Assembly (NCBI GenBank): GCA_029237695.1 | Contig: CM055265.1 | Span: forward strand, 117,588,067 to 117,652,066 | Source: Conchocele bisecta | Lineage: Eukaryota; Mollusca; Bivalvia; Lucinida; Thyasiridae | Direction of reading: 5' to 3' | DNA length: 64,000 bases | Shown: piece after piece, positions 57,115-64,000 of the stretch | Position numbering within the stretch: the first letter of the stretch is position 1 | Layout of the letters: each line of letters begins with the position of its first letter | Notes under the pieces: generated by a model | Databases searched by the model: none | What the model was told of the DNA's origin: nothing | The model's input: the letters and a program-made list of their open reading frames with translations, nothing else | Made by a program: the position numbers and the translations under genes

Positions 57115-58230
57115 ATGGATACAAAAGCAATTAGCTTTAACTCTAATGCAAAGTACGCGGTAGGTGGTAAATACACGCAAAAAGACGTTGTTAACCTTGT
57201 ACACCCAATCGTAACGGTTAGACCGGACAGTGGCTTTGCCACCAATTTCCCTAACACGTTTGAGAAATATAGGCTGCCCAAGATTACTACGATGGAGGTG
57301 GTAAACGGGTGGAAAGCCACACCGATGCAGTTTTGGCAGAACCAGCTAAATTTCGCTGTATGGTGCGCAACAGCGGGGTGTGGTGTTTCACATACAGACC
57401 ATCTGATATCCAAGAATGTCATGCTCCGAAGTGTCTACAACTTTCACACGTATTATACTATTAGGAGGATTATCAAAGAACTAGGTATTTCTCTACCTCA
57501 AGACGACGCCTGGGATCCCATTTCCAATGCATACGACCGTATGGCGTTTGAAAGATTGTGTAACGAATTTAAAGTTTCAAAAGACGCGGACTGGAGACAG
57601 AAAGCATTTCCTACCACCACCGGCCTCGGGGACGTTCTCATTCGGGGCCAGCCCGGGAATTGGACGCAGACTGATTTTAGACACGATTACTCCGGTGACC
57701 ACATCGTCAGTCGGAACGCCGGGAATTTTAACCCCGCGACTATGACTTTCGGGCCAGAAGTGTCTGGAGGTCGGCACTGTGGCGTGTTTTCTTGTAAAAT
57801 GTTACCTCCGAAACGGGCTCACGTCGATTACATACAGCAGGCTGCTGAGGTTCAGAACGCGTGGACCACATTTATGTTAGATAAGGGTCTAGGGTTCACG
57901 CAGGCCGGGGTTACTCGCGTCAACGAATCTATTCGCACGTACGTCTGGGCCATCCTCGGCGCACAGAAGCAAACTCGCAGTTCTATACTGGGCACGGGAA
58001 CAGCGTTTGATGCACAAAAACAATTCTTGGCACTTGTAGAGGACGCCATCTCAGCTAGGGTGGACCTGGAGAAGGCGATACAGAATTATCAAGACGTTTT
58101 GCAGACTGCCCGCACCCCGGTAGACTATGTATTTGGAATAGGTCTTTATATGGCGCCGAGCAATATGATACTACGAGACGACCCGGTTGACGGTTACAAT
58201 AATCAGATCGTAGTCGCAACCACCAATTAA
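57115..58230 (+). CDS. Conserved Polinton protein (371 aa), function unknown
   Basis: This intact frame diverges from the penton-like gene with only 14 bases between the two ATGs. Recognisable blocks are TTMEVVNGWKATPMQF (about 60-75), a Cys pair in WCATAGCGVS, TYYTIRRIIKELGISLPQDD, SGGRHCGVF, PPKRAHVDYIQQAAE and SIRTYVWAILGAQ. There is also a helical DLEKAIQNYQDVLQ and the C-terminal TPVDYVFGIGLYMAPSNM. I recall this C-terminal half as one of the most conserved open frames in invertebrate Polintons, of unknown function. No signal peptide or membrane segment is seen. A virion structural role is plausible from its place beside the penton-like gene. The element 1 homologue is deleted and frameshifted. 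Confidence 0.7.
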   Translation: MDTKAISFNSNAKYAVGGKYTQKDVVNLVHPIVTVRPDSGFATNFPNTFEKYRLPKITTMEVVNGWKATPMQFWQNQLNFAVWCATAGCGVSHTDHLISKNVMLRSVYNFHTYYTIRRIIKELGISLPQDDAWDPISNAYDRMAFERLCNEFKVSKDADWRQKAFPTTTGLGDVLIRGQPGNWTQTDFRHDYSGDHIVSRNAGNFNPATMTFGPEVSGGRHCGVFSCKMLPPKRAHVDYIQQAAEVQNAWTTFMLDKGLGFTQAGVTRVNESIRTYVWAILGAQKQTRSSILGTGTAFDAQKQFLALVEDAISARVDLEKAIQNYQDVLQTARTPVDYVFGIGLYMAPSNMILRDDPVDGYNNQIVVATTN

Positions 58231-58242
58231 AAAATCGGGAAC

Positions 58243-58527
58243 GTGAACACGGGTATCATCAATCTTCCACCCAAGATGATCGGGCGCGGAGTTGTAAATT
58301 CAAATAAATTTGAAAAAAAATTCATAAAACGCCCAAAACACAAAATGGATACACCTCCCTCAACACAATCGAACCCAGTACCCCCAATTCGTAAATTGGA
58401 TGCACCATCGAGTTCCATCAACAATGTTGAAACACCAATCGAGATTGGAAGCACAACACACGAGGAGGAGAAATTAGCGCTCGTCGTCGCCCTCGTGGCG
58501 ATCGGACTATTTACGCTTTGGTTTTAG
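58243..58527 (+). CDS. Small protein with C-terminal membrane anchor
   Basis: The frame opens 12 bases after the 371-residue gene. The first ATG is at 58276 (MIGRGVV), giving about 83 residues; the frame extends upstream to 58243 only without ATG. A basic N-terminal half (KKFIKRPKHK) and Pro/Ser-rich middle are followed by EEEKLALVVALVAIGLFTLW, a tail anchor. The last 21 bases overlap the convergent 464-residue gene's 3' end. No homologue remains in element 1. Confidence 0.45.
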   Translation: MNTGIINLPPKMIGRGVVNSNKFEKKFIKRPKHKMDTPPSTQSNPVPPIRKLDAPSSSINNVETPIEIGSTTHEEEKLALVVALVAIGLFTLWF

Positions 58528-59901
58528 GAACTCTCTGGCGAAGAATAGTAGGAGACCGGCGATGGCCACGATTAAAGCCCAGGTATTCTCGGCGAGCCAT
58601 CCGACCGTTTTTGATAATATAGATAACAAGAAGGAGAGGAGACCTCCTATCAAACCAGGCAGCACGGCAGCCAACTTTCCTGCTAATTTAGCCAGGAGAC
58701 TGGCGAGGGCTTTTAGTTGTTTTTTTATCCACTCCTTGGCTCCGCCGGATGGCGCGGGTGCTGGTGCGGGTGCTGGTGCTGGTGCTGGTGCGGGTGCGGC
58801 ACCAGCATTGACAGCTACAAATAGAGACGATATAGATAGAATTAGGGACGATATAATCATGCTGAAAGCTGCGATGGTGGTTACTATCGTGACGCCCTTC
58901 TCTCTGAACAGAGTGCGAAGACGCTCACCGAGTGTCGTGCCCTCGTGCAGAACCCTCGAAATTGTTTCGCGGCTCCGACTTAATTGGCCGGAAAGTGCCT
59001 CACGGTTAGTCGAAGCAGCCTCCAAGCGAGCTTCTCTTTCGTCCCGCAACGACCGCAGGAGTTTGTTGATTCGCTCGGTAGATTCTCTATCGTCACGGAT
59101 TTCCCCAAGTTTTCTTTCTTCTAGCGCGATATGTTTGTCCAGCGCCGTGAGTTTGGAGAGGTTATTGACCAGTTCGCCACGAGTTGTTTGCAGAGCCTTA
59201 TCAATTCCCAGGAGTTCGCGAAGAGGTAATGGTGGGTCATATTTCGTGCCGTTCATTTCGTTGACCGTAGTTTCCACTGTGTTAATAGCGTCGGTGGCTA
59301 TACGAGGGACATCGCTGAGCTCGCTCATTTCTATAGCGGCGGCCGTCTTCGACAGCGTTTCGTCGGTAGACTGTAGGGTTTTTACCATTTGTTGAGGCAG
59401 CTGCGACCGATCATCGATCACTCCGAGAGCTCGAGCGAGGGATACTCTATATCGGTTCACGGAAGAGGGGCTGAGGAACCAGGTCGGGTAGTTCTTGTAC
59501 GTCAGCAACTTCCAACTATTACCCCATTTAACCCACAAGTCTCCTCTTTTAGTGCTGCGAAACTCCAACGTGGCCTTGATGCCGTTTTTAGACACCTCAC
59601 TCTCCCACCGTTTCACCAGAGAATCCGTTTCCATGAGAGGCGCCAGCTCATTCTTGGAGATCCCCGCAGGAATCTCGGCACCGCCCGCCCATGCCGGAGT
59701 TGCGGATGGGGCCCCTCCCAGGAACGAAGTCTCGGGTGAAGTTCCCATTGGTATGGCTGTTAAGGGCGTAATTCGGGGGTCGACATACCCAGGATCTTTA
59801 TGTGTCTCTATGAAGGTCGTATCGTCATAGTCATCGATGTCATCATCATCGCGGAAATCGTCTCTGCCGATTTCATCCATGTTAATATCGTAATCATCCA
59901 T
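58507..59901 (-). CDS. 464-residue Polinton membrane protein with cationic amphipathic C-terminus
   Basis: This is an intact, long gene. In order it has an Asp-rich N-terminus (DDFRDDDDIDDYDD) and a conserved block LWVKWGNSWKLLTYKN with FLSPSSVNRYR (about 120-150). A long coiled coil (about 230-325) follows, then a membrane segment (TIAAFSMIISSLILSISSLF, about 345-365). An Ala-Pro repeat comes next, then a basic, strongly amphipathic stretch (EWIKKQLKALASLLAKLAGK), a glycine-containing hydrophobic region and a last membrane segment (ALIVAIAGLLLFF) with basic end. I recall this architecture from Polintons of other invertebrates, without known function. A virion-internal, membrane-active role is possible inference. 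It diverges from the capsid gene (73 bases between ATGs) and the AT-rich motif sits 9 bases before its ATG. Confidence 0.7.
   Translation of the reverse strand: MDDYDINMDEIGRDDFRDDDDIDDYDDTTFIETHKDPGYVDPRITPLTAIPMGTSPETSFLGGAPSATPAWAGGAEIPAGISKNELAPLMETDSLVKRWESEVSKNGIKATLEFRSTKRGDLWVKWGNSWKLLTYKNYPTWFLSPSSVNRYRVSLARALGVIDDRSQLPQQMVKTLQSTDETLSKTAAAIEMSELSDVPRIATDAINTVETTVNEMNGTKYDPPLPLRELLGIDKALQTTRGELVNNLSKLTALDKHIALEERKLGEIRDDRESTERINKLLRSLRDEREARLEAASTNREALSGQLSRSRETISRVLHEGTTLGERLRTLFREKGVTIVTTIAAFSMIISSLILSISSLFVAVNAGAAPAPAPAPAPAPAPAPSGGAKEWIKKQLKALASLLAKLAGKLAAVLPGLIGGLLSFLLSILSKTVGWLAENTWALIVAIAGLLLFFAREFLKPKRK
58753..58800. repeat. GGTGCGGGTGCT-type microsatellite in coding sequence
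   Basis: An imperfect 6 bp repeat encodes the Ala-Pro linker of the 464-residue protein on the minus strand. It is in frame and likely length-variable. Confidence 0.85.
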
Positions 59902-59909
59902 CTTTATAA

Positions 59910-59927
59910 CTTTCTTAAAATTAATTA
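59910..59927 (-). promoter_or_regulatory. AT-rich motif before the 464-residue gene
   Basis: TAATTAATTTTAAGAAAG on the minus strand ends 9 bases before ATG 59901. It lies in the short divergent gap shared with the major capsid gene. Confidence 0.5.
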
Positions 59928-59974
59928 TGTATTAAAGACAAAACCATACGGGTTTAATATAGTTTCACTAAATT

Positions 59975-60736
59975 ATGTCTTCGAGTCAATACGGTCGCAA
60001 ACTCAATCCATACCGTAGACTGCGTGAGCCCCTCGGGGCAAAAGGCGTGAGACAGAGTGTCGTTATTACGAACAACCCATCGACGATCGACCAGAACCAG
60101 CAGCTCTTGGTCCGCTTCCCCAACCTCGGAGCTAACGACGTCATTGTGCCGGGGACTGTTCGCCTCGCTTTCACTATTTCGCTGACGTCGACGGACGAGG
60201 ACCGAACCGTCGTTCAGAACCTGGGTCGCGCCATCGTCAAGAAGACCATGATAAAGATTTCTGGTAATGAGGTGATGTCGATCGATGACAGCGACGTCTA
60301 CCATTGTTATCAGGACCTATGGATGACGGCGCAAGAGCGCGAAAACGCTGTCTATCAGGGTATTGACACCAGCAAAAATAAGAACGTAACCAAACTTAGA
60401 ATCGGGTCTGCTAACAAGACAGATAACAACGCGAGTGACAATGCGGTCGCGGGCGCTTACGGCAACCGCTTCTACATCCCGCTCGACTTTGAGTTGCTGG
60501 AGAGTCACATGGCCTACTATCAGAGCGATTTGGCTGACCGCCTCGAATGCGAACTAACGTTCAACGACTACGGCCGAGTTATCATAGCCAGCGACATGTT
60601 ATCGACGTATACGATCGATAATGTTTCGCTGGAGTACGACATGGTCACGATGCCCGAACTAGCGCGATTGATCAGAACCCAGTACGCAGGGCGCGTTGCA
60701 TACTTTACGACCGAGTTCTTCGCCATCGCAAGATGA
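59975..60736 (+). CDS. Major capsid protein, N-terminal part (first jelly roll)
   Basis: This 253-residue frame starts MSSSQYGRKLNPYRR. It has the DJR-capsid-like blocks NNPSTIDQNQQLLVRFPNL, DVIVPGTVRLAF, NLGRAIVKKTMIKISGNEV, DVYHCYQDLWMT and EFELLESHMA-like FELLESHMAYYQ. I recognise the family as the double jelly-roll major capsid protein of Polintons. The frame stops at 60734-60736, and the rest of the protein continues in another frame from 60733, so the gene is split by a frameshift of one or two bases near 60700-60740. No slippery heptamer typical of programmed shifting is visible there. With the second part the length is about 430 residues, near the lower end for the family. Confidence 0.75.
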   Translation: MSSSQYGRKLNPYRRLREPLGAKGVRQSVVITNNPSTIDQNQQLLVRFPNLGANDVIVPGTVRLAFTISLTSTDEDRTVVQNLGRAIVKKTMIKISGNEVMSIDDSDVYHCYQDLWMTAQERENAVYQGIDTSKNKNVTKLRIGSANKTDNNASDNAVAGAYGNRFYIPLDFELLESHMAYYQSDLADRLECELTFNDYGRVIIASDMLSTYTIDNVSLEYDMVTMPELARLIRTQYAGRVAYFTTEFFAIAR

Positions 60737-61269
60737 CGAAAGACAAAGGCGACACATTGTGGAATATTAATGTCAACGTACCCGCCCGCTCGATGAAAGG
60801 TATACTGATATTGTTCGAGGATGCTCGGTTCGCGTTCGGTGCTCGAAAAACCGACAAATTCTATAACCCCAAAATCACGAAGGTAGAGGTGACGATCGAG
60901 GGAGTACCCAATCAACTCTACAGCGCGGGTCTTCGCGCGCACCAGCAGTGGGACGAAGTAAGAAAGCAGTTTGCTGCCGGCTCTAAGCGCTCTCCGGAGG
61001 TTGCAGCATTTGCCAAAGACCTGCATCTCTCGGCCGTCTCCCTCGCGGATTTCCTGAATACCAAATACGCATTATGGCTAGACATGCGAGCCAGTGACGA
61101 CGACCAAATACACGGCAACGGACGCCAAGTTGAGAACGCTAGCGAGGGTGTGACGATCCAGATAACCAAAGAGGCGGACGGAGCCGGGCCATTGAACGTG
61201 TACTTATATATAATTACAGACGCACAACTCAACATCGAAGATGGCCGATACGTCTCAGCACTCTACTAA
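60733..61269 (+). CDS. Major capsid protein, C-terminal part (second jelly roll)
   Basis: This 178-residue frame overlaps the stop of the first part (ATGA). It contains DTLWNINVNVPARSMKGILILF, FYNPKITKVEVTIEGVPNQLY, LADFLNTKYALWLDMR and a C-terminal ITDAQLNIEDGRYVSALY, all beta-rich blocks of the second capsid jelly roll. It has no sensible independent start context, so it is best read as the 3' half of the same gene after a frameshift. Its last 29 bases overlap the ATPase gene start. Read-through by reinitiation at ATGA cannot be excluded but is unusual in eukaryotic elements. Confidence 0.7.
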   Translation: MTKDKGDTLWNINVNVPARSMKGILILFEDARFAFGARKTDKFYNPKITKVEVTIEGVPNQLYSAGLRAHQQWDEVRKQFAAGSKRSPEVAAFAKDLHLSAVSLADFLNTKYALWLDMRASDDDQIHGNGRQVENASEGVTIQITKEADGAGPLNVYLYIITDAQLNIEDGRYVSALY

Positions 61270-61972
61270 ATCTAACGATTTATTTATTAATTTTAAGAAA
61301 ATTAGCAATCATTCTAACGATTTATTAATTAGTAAATTTGAAAAAAATAAGAAAATTAACAATCAATACCAATTCACGATTGGAGATGCCCACTCTGCCA
61401 TAATATGTGGGCAGACAGGATGTGGAAAAACGGTTTTCATCCTAGACTTGCTCGAGGGCTCCTACCGCGATGCCTTTCGTCATATTGTGATCCTGTGTCC
61501 CACTGTGCGGCACAACGATACTTATCAGCGGCGCCCGTGGATATGGACCGACCCTGAGGTATACGTTATTGACCCTGGTGATTGGCTTCACGATTTGTTG
61601 CGTGGTTTATGCCAACAATTCCAGGGTGAGCCCACCCTATACGTGATTGACGATTGCTCGGCCAAGGCGGCGATGACCAAAAAGAAGGACATGCTCTCTG
61701 AGCTCGCATTTTCTGGCCGCCATGCTAGGCAAAGCGTATGGATATCCACTCAAAAGTACAACGCCGTCCTCAAGGATCTGCGCGAGCAAACGAAATGGGT
61801 CGCCCTCTTTCACTGCAAGGACCGAGACTCATTCGATGACTGTCTTCGAGAGAATGACGTTATCCCAACGCGCGAGGAGCGCCTGGAGGTTCGACAGATG
61901 CTTTCGGAAACTAAGCACGCCAAGCTTTTGCTAAAGACTGATCAACCAACTGCTTACGAAATTATCAATTAA
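61241..61972 (+). CDS. A32/FtsK-HerA-type genome packaging ATPase (243 aa)
   Basis: The Walker A motif GQTGCGKT is at about residues 54-61, Walker B TLYVIDDC near 130-137, and a downstream sensor-like region SGRHARQSVWISTQ contains a candidate arginine finger. The C-terminus is helical and charged. The order and length (about 240 residues) fit the DNA-packaging ATPases of Polintons, adenovirus-like and large DNA viruses, which pump the genome into the capsid. The first ATG overlaps the capsid gene by 29 bases; no other in-frame ATG exists before the Walker A motif. Its first 45 residues are Asn/Lys/Ser rich and are encoded across a copy of the AT-rich motif (61285-61305). The gene is intact and absent from element 1. 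Confidence 0.9.
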   Translation: MADTSQHSTKSNDLFINFKKISNHSNDLLISKFEKNKKINNQYQFTIGDAHSAIICGQTGCGKTVFILDLLEGSYRDAFRHIVILCPTVRHNDTYQRRPWIWTDPEVYVIDPGDWLHDLLRGLCQQFQGEPTLYVIDDCSAKAAMTKKKDMLSELAFSGRHARQSVWISTQKYNAVLKDLREQTKWVALFHCKDRDSFDDCLRENDVIPTREERLEVRQMLSETKHAKLLLKTDQPTAYEIIN

Positions 61973-62030
61973 TTTTATAATTAATTAGCAATTACTTAAC
62001 GCTCGTTAGTAACTGCCGAGTAAATGCTTA

Positions 62031-62052
62031 ACAATTAATTTAAGAAAATTAG
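62031..62052 (+). promoter_or_regulatory. AT-rich motif copy in ATPase 3' intergenic region
   Basis: ACAATTAATTTAAGAAAATT lies just before the 10 bp repeat array and upstream of the gene at 62280. Confidence 0.4.
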
Positions 62053-62058
62053 AAATTA

Positions 62059-62147
62059 CTGAACAATGCTGAACAATGCTGAACAATGCTGAACAATGCT
62101 GAACAATGCTGAACAAATGTTGAACAAATGCTGAACAATGGTTAACA
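62059..62147. repeat. 10 bp tandem repeat (CTGAACAATG)
   Basis: About eight units of GCTGAACAAT with late variants (GAACAAATG, GGTTAACAATG) fill the gap between the ATPase and the next gene. The period is close to one DNA helical turn. Confidence 0.85.
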
Positions 62148-62260
62148 ATGTTAACAATTTGGTGCTCCGCTGCGAGCTTTGTTGCGAGCATAATGGTGAT
62201 CATAAGTATCGGGTGGTGCGCTTGGCAATATGTTAAAATGATGAGAGTTGTTAGAATAGT

Positions 62261-62279
62261 TAAATTAATTTTAAGAAAA
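62261..62279 (+). promoter_or_regulatory. AT-rich motif abutting a start codon
   Basis: TAAATTAATTTTAAGAAAA is directly followed by ATG 62280. This is the clearest case of the motif recurring upstream of element 2 genes and supports the choice of that ATG. Confidence 0.55.
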
Positions 62280-62939
62280 ATGAACTGCGACGAACTTCTC
62301 GATCAGCTAATGGAAGAAACCTCAACTCCGACTGCCAACACAGATAATGATCCGACAGAACAATCGGAATCAACTCCAACGGCGGTTGGTATTGGGTTCA
62401 GTGCAACGACTCCGAATGAAAATGAAAATGCGGCGCGACGAGAGCGGCTAGCTGCGCTGGTTGCTGGGGGACAATCGGAGCATTATCTCGGTAGGCGTCT
62501 CTCAGTTTTTCAGGTGGATAAGATGTCAGATGCGGAGATCGATAAAATGTATGCGCGATACGAATCTAGGTTAGGTGCGGAGATGACAAAAACTCTCGGA
62601 TCGGCGGCTATTCATTTGTACGCAACCGCCGTTAGTATACTTCTCCCTATACCAAACACCGCGGGATTGATTGACGATCTAGAGACTGACCCTTTTATAG
62701 GTCACACTCTTAGAACAGCCTGCTGCTCAATTTATCACAAGTTTGGAATGTACTTAGCTCCGCTGACAACCGCGTTGACCACGGGTAAACACTGTCAATT
62801 TGGACATATATGCCCACGAACTATAAGCCCTAATATTAATACCATAAATGATGACACAAGACACACCCACGAGAGTGACGGAGTTGAACCCGATTGCTCC
62901 AACACAATCGAACCCGAGTGTTACTCCTCCACTGGATGA
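62280..62939 (+). CDS. Conserved Polinton protein with MTKTLGSAA block (219 aa)
   Basis: The start at 62280 (MNCDELLDQLMEE) is supported by the motif just upstream and by the same start sequence in element 1 (32181). An upstream-extended frame from 62148 is not supported. A Thr/Ser/Asn-rich linker precedes a conserved helical part: RLAALVAGGQSEHYLGRR, MSDAEIDKMYARYES, MTKTLGSAAIHLYATAVSILLPI, CCSIYHKFGMYLAPLTTALTTGKHCQFGH. The hydrophobic helix near 135-150 may be membrane-associated. I recall this domain from other invertebrate Polintons, function unknown. Beyond GH the residues look unlike a conserved end, and both elements have a more similar short end in another frame, so a dinucleotide slip at ATATAT (62808-62813) may have extended it over the next gene. 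Confidence 0.6.
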   Translation: MNCDELLDQLMEETSTPTANTDNDPTEQSESTPTAVGIGFSATTPNENENAARRERLAALVAGGQSEHYLGRRLSVFQVDKMSDAEIDKMYARYESRLGAEMTKTLGSAAIHLYATAVSILLPIPNTAGLIDDLETDPFIGHTLRTACCSIYHKFGMYLAPLTTALTTGKHCQFGHICPRTISPNINTINDDTRHTHESDGVEPDCSNTIEPECYSSTG

Positions 62940-63360
62940 CATACCGCATATAAAAAATCCCAAAAGACAGGCAGCTGGACGGGCGGCGGCTGCCACCCGA
63001 AAAGTTAAACAAGATAAAATACTCGCCGAGCTTCGAGAGGCTAAACAGTCTTTGCAATCGGGGACGGAGACAGCAAAACATCTGAAGACAGAGTTGAGTA
63101 CAACAACACCCCCAATTCACGAATTGGAAGCACACTCAACACCCAATCGAGGTTGGGCGAATCCGATTGAACCCAAATTCGTGAATTGGAGTTGGGTTGT
63201 TGGTGGTGGTCTGGCAGTTGTTGGTGCCCTGTGCGTGTGGAAATACCCCATATTATCGAAAAAACAACCAGCCAGTGTTCAGAAGAAAGTTACGAAACAC
63301 CAATCGCAATTGGATGCGCCCCATTTAAACATTGATCGCGACCCCTTTTATATGCAATAA
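62848..63360 (+). CDS. Basic protein with C-terminal membrane segment (170 aa)
   Basis: It starts at the ATGATGACACAAG (62848). In order it has a Thr/Pro-rich N-terminus, a basic coiled-coil-like block PKRQAAGRAAAATRKVKQDK and ILAELREAKQSL. A variable linker follows, then a hydrophobic segment WSWVVGGGLAVVGALCVW (about 116-133) and a short tail ending DRDPFYMQ, shared with element 1 (ARDPFHMQ). The topology suggests a single-pass protein. It is intact here, while the element 1 homologue lost its start codon. Function is unknown. It overlaps the preceding frame by 92 bases, probably because that frame is artificially extended. Confidence 0.6.
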   Translation: MMTQDTPTRVTELNPIAPTQSNPSVTPPLDDIPHIKNPKRQAAGRAAAATRKVKQDKILAELREAKQSLQSGTETAKHLKTELSTTTPPIHELEAHSTPNRGWANPIEPKFVNWSWVVGGGLAVVGALCVWKYPILSKKQPASVQKKVTKHQSQLDAPHLNIDRDPFYMQ

Positions 63361-63365
63361 TTATA

Positions 63366-64000
63366 ATGGCTGAACAAGATGGTAAAATGTTAGTGAATGC
63401 GCTTTATCACGTCGTGGTGATATCGGGTTTCAGTATCGGGTATGCTCGACTATCAAAGATGGCCCTAGGAGGGTAGGGCCGCTCCCAAATTGGACTTTAC
63501 TGTGAGAGACGTAGGGCTCGCGACCTTAGATGTAGCGGCCGCAGTTTGGACCCCGAGATTATCTAGTTAAAGCTGGAATTCTACCAGTTAATATATGGAA
63601 ATAAATGGCTTCAATCGCAGTAATAGTAGGTGGTGCGCTCGTAAACGCATTGGCGTTCAGCGGTAGCAACTTTATATTCTCTAAAATGAGAAGCTCGAAC
63701 GTGGATGAGGAGCGTAAGCGTCACGATTTAGCTGTAGAACAACTAAATAGCGCAAAGGAAGAGTGGTCGAAAAAACGAACCGCCCATCTGGACTGGGTTA
63801 ATGAAGAGCTTCGCCGCGAAAATCACGCCGCACAAACTTTTCAGGACGTTGAAAAAGCCAACCGCGAGTACGCGCTGGCATATCCGCAGAAAAGTCTCGC
63901 GCCGCTGGATCGTGAGCCCCAACTTTCAGATTTCTATGTACCGTCAGAGCCCCAAAAAGACCGCGAGATCGCGTTCATCATCGTGGGAATGGGTGTGGTG
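63366..64000 (+). pseudogene. Homologue of the 204-residue helical/membrane protein, frameshifted, runs off the edge
   Basis: The start MAEQDGKMLVNALYHVV matches the element 1 gene at 33173. After about 35 codons an insertion (extra TAGG near 63472) introduces a stop and shifts the frame. A one-base insertion follows near 63553 and a small deletion near 63600. From 63607 the frame is open again to the edge with ASIAVIVGGALVNALAFSGS, EERKRHDLAVEQLN, HLDWVNEELRRENH and SDFYVPSEPQKDREIAF. The last words extend past the point where element 1 is truncated. Confidence 0.75.

Larger units (their letters stand above)
49700..64000. mobile_element. Polinton/Maverick element 2 (partial, with internal tandem duplication)
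   Basis: Homology to element 1 begins at about 49700 inside the zinc-ribbon gene and runs in the same order and orientation to the window edge. It includes the capsid and ATPase genes missing from element 1. The left terminal repeat is not found: DNA left of 49700 (and of 53517 in copy B) is host-type repeat, so the left end is truncated. Integrase, polymerase and right terminus would lie beyond 64000. Several genes here are intact, others have single lesions, so decay is younger or milder than in element 1. Confidence 0.85.

Noticed and set aside
58562..59395. 277-codon plus-strand frame opposite the 464-residue gene
   Set aside because: It is the antisense of a gene with conserved domains and membrane segments; its own residues show no motif and no upstream signal.
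60733..60736. Programmed frameshift in the capsid gene
   Set aside because: No slippery heptamer or downstream stem was visible; a simple indel is more likely, so it is kept only as a finding to check.

Overview
The window looks like an animal nuclear genome, most likely a lophotrochozoan and probably a bivalve mollusc. The reasons are an AT-rich, intron-bearing background packed with short palindromic MITE-like repeats, minisatellites and tRNA-derived SINEs, plus repeat families (for example tandem units ending in a TTATCTCCCTTT-type motif) that I associate with bivalves from memory. No bacterial operons, ribosome binding sites, CRISPR arrays or rRNA genes are seen. The species cannot be named from the sequence.

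Region 1 (1-28.4 kb) is host intergenic DNA dominated by repeats. It holds a decayed, intron-containing NAD-dependent sugar epimerase gene on the minus strand (2.5-7.7 kb), with a minisatellite nearby built from its first exon. A 3.4 kb element with long inverted arms (10.0-13.4 kb) contains a dead PIN-like gene. There is an unrecognised acidic coding segment (18.2-19.1 kb), many MITE copies, and a foldback element made of tandem repeats (27.6-28.1 kb).

Region 2 (28.43-39.97 kb) is a nearly end-to-end Polinton/Maverick element (element 1) with about 250 bp terminal inverted repeats. It carries a zinc-ribbon gene, a membrane protein, a small beta protein, a fibre-like remnant, a penton-like protein, several Polinton-type proteins, a retroviral-type integrase and a protein-primed family B DNA polymerase. 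Nearly all are broken. The catalytic positions of integrase and polymerase are damaged, and the capsid/ATPase block is absent. Element 1 is a dead deletion derivative.

Region 3 (40.0-47.0 kb) shows no gene I can support.

Region 4 (about 49.7-64.0 kb, running off the right edge) is a second, diverged Polinton (element 2) in the same orientation. It keeps the morphogenesis module missing from element 1: a double jelly-roll major capsid protein (split by a frameshift), an A32/FtsK-type packaging ATPase, a penton-like protein, a 371-residue conserved protein, a 464-residue membrane protein, and a long coiled-coil fibre-like protein followed by a small beta protein. Its left part is tandemly duplicated (about 3.83 kb; 48.20-52.03 and 52.03-55.85 kb), and the two copies carry different lesions. 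A recurring AT-rich motif lies just upstream of several element 2 genes and may be an element-specific promoter. The two elements share gene order, so one can be used to read the breaks in the other. A maturation protease, the element 2 integrase and the element 2 polymerase are not seen and may lie beyond 64 kb.
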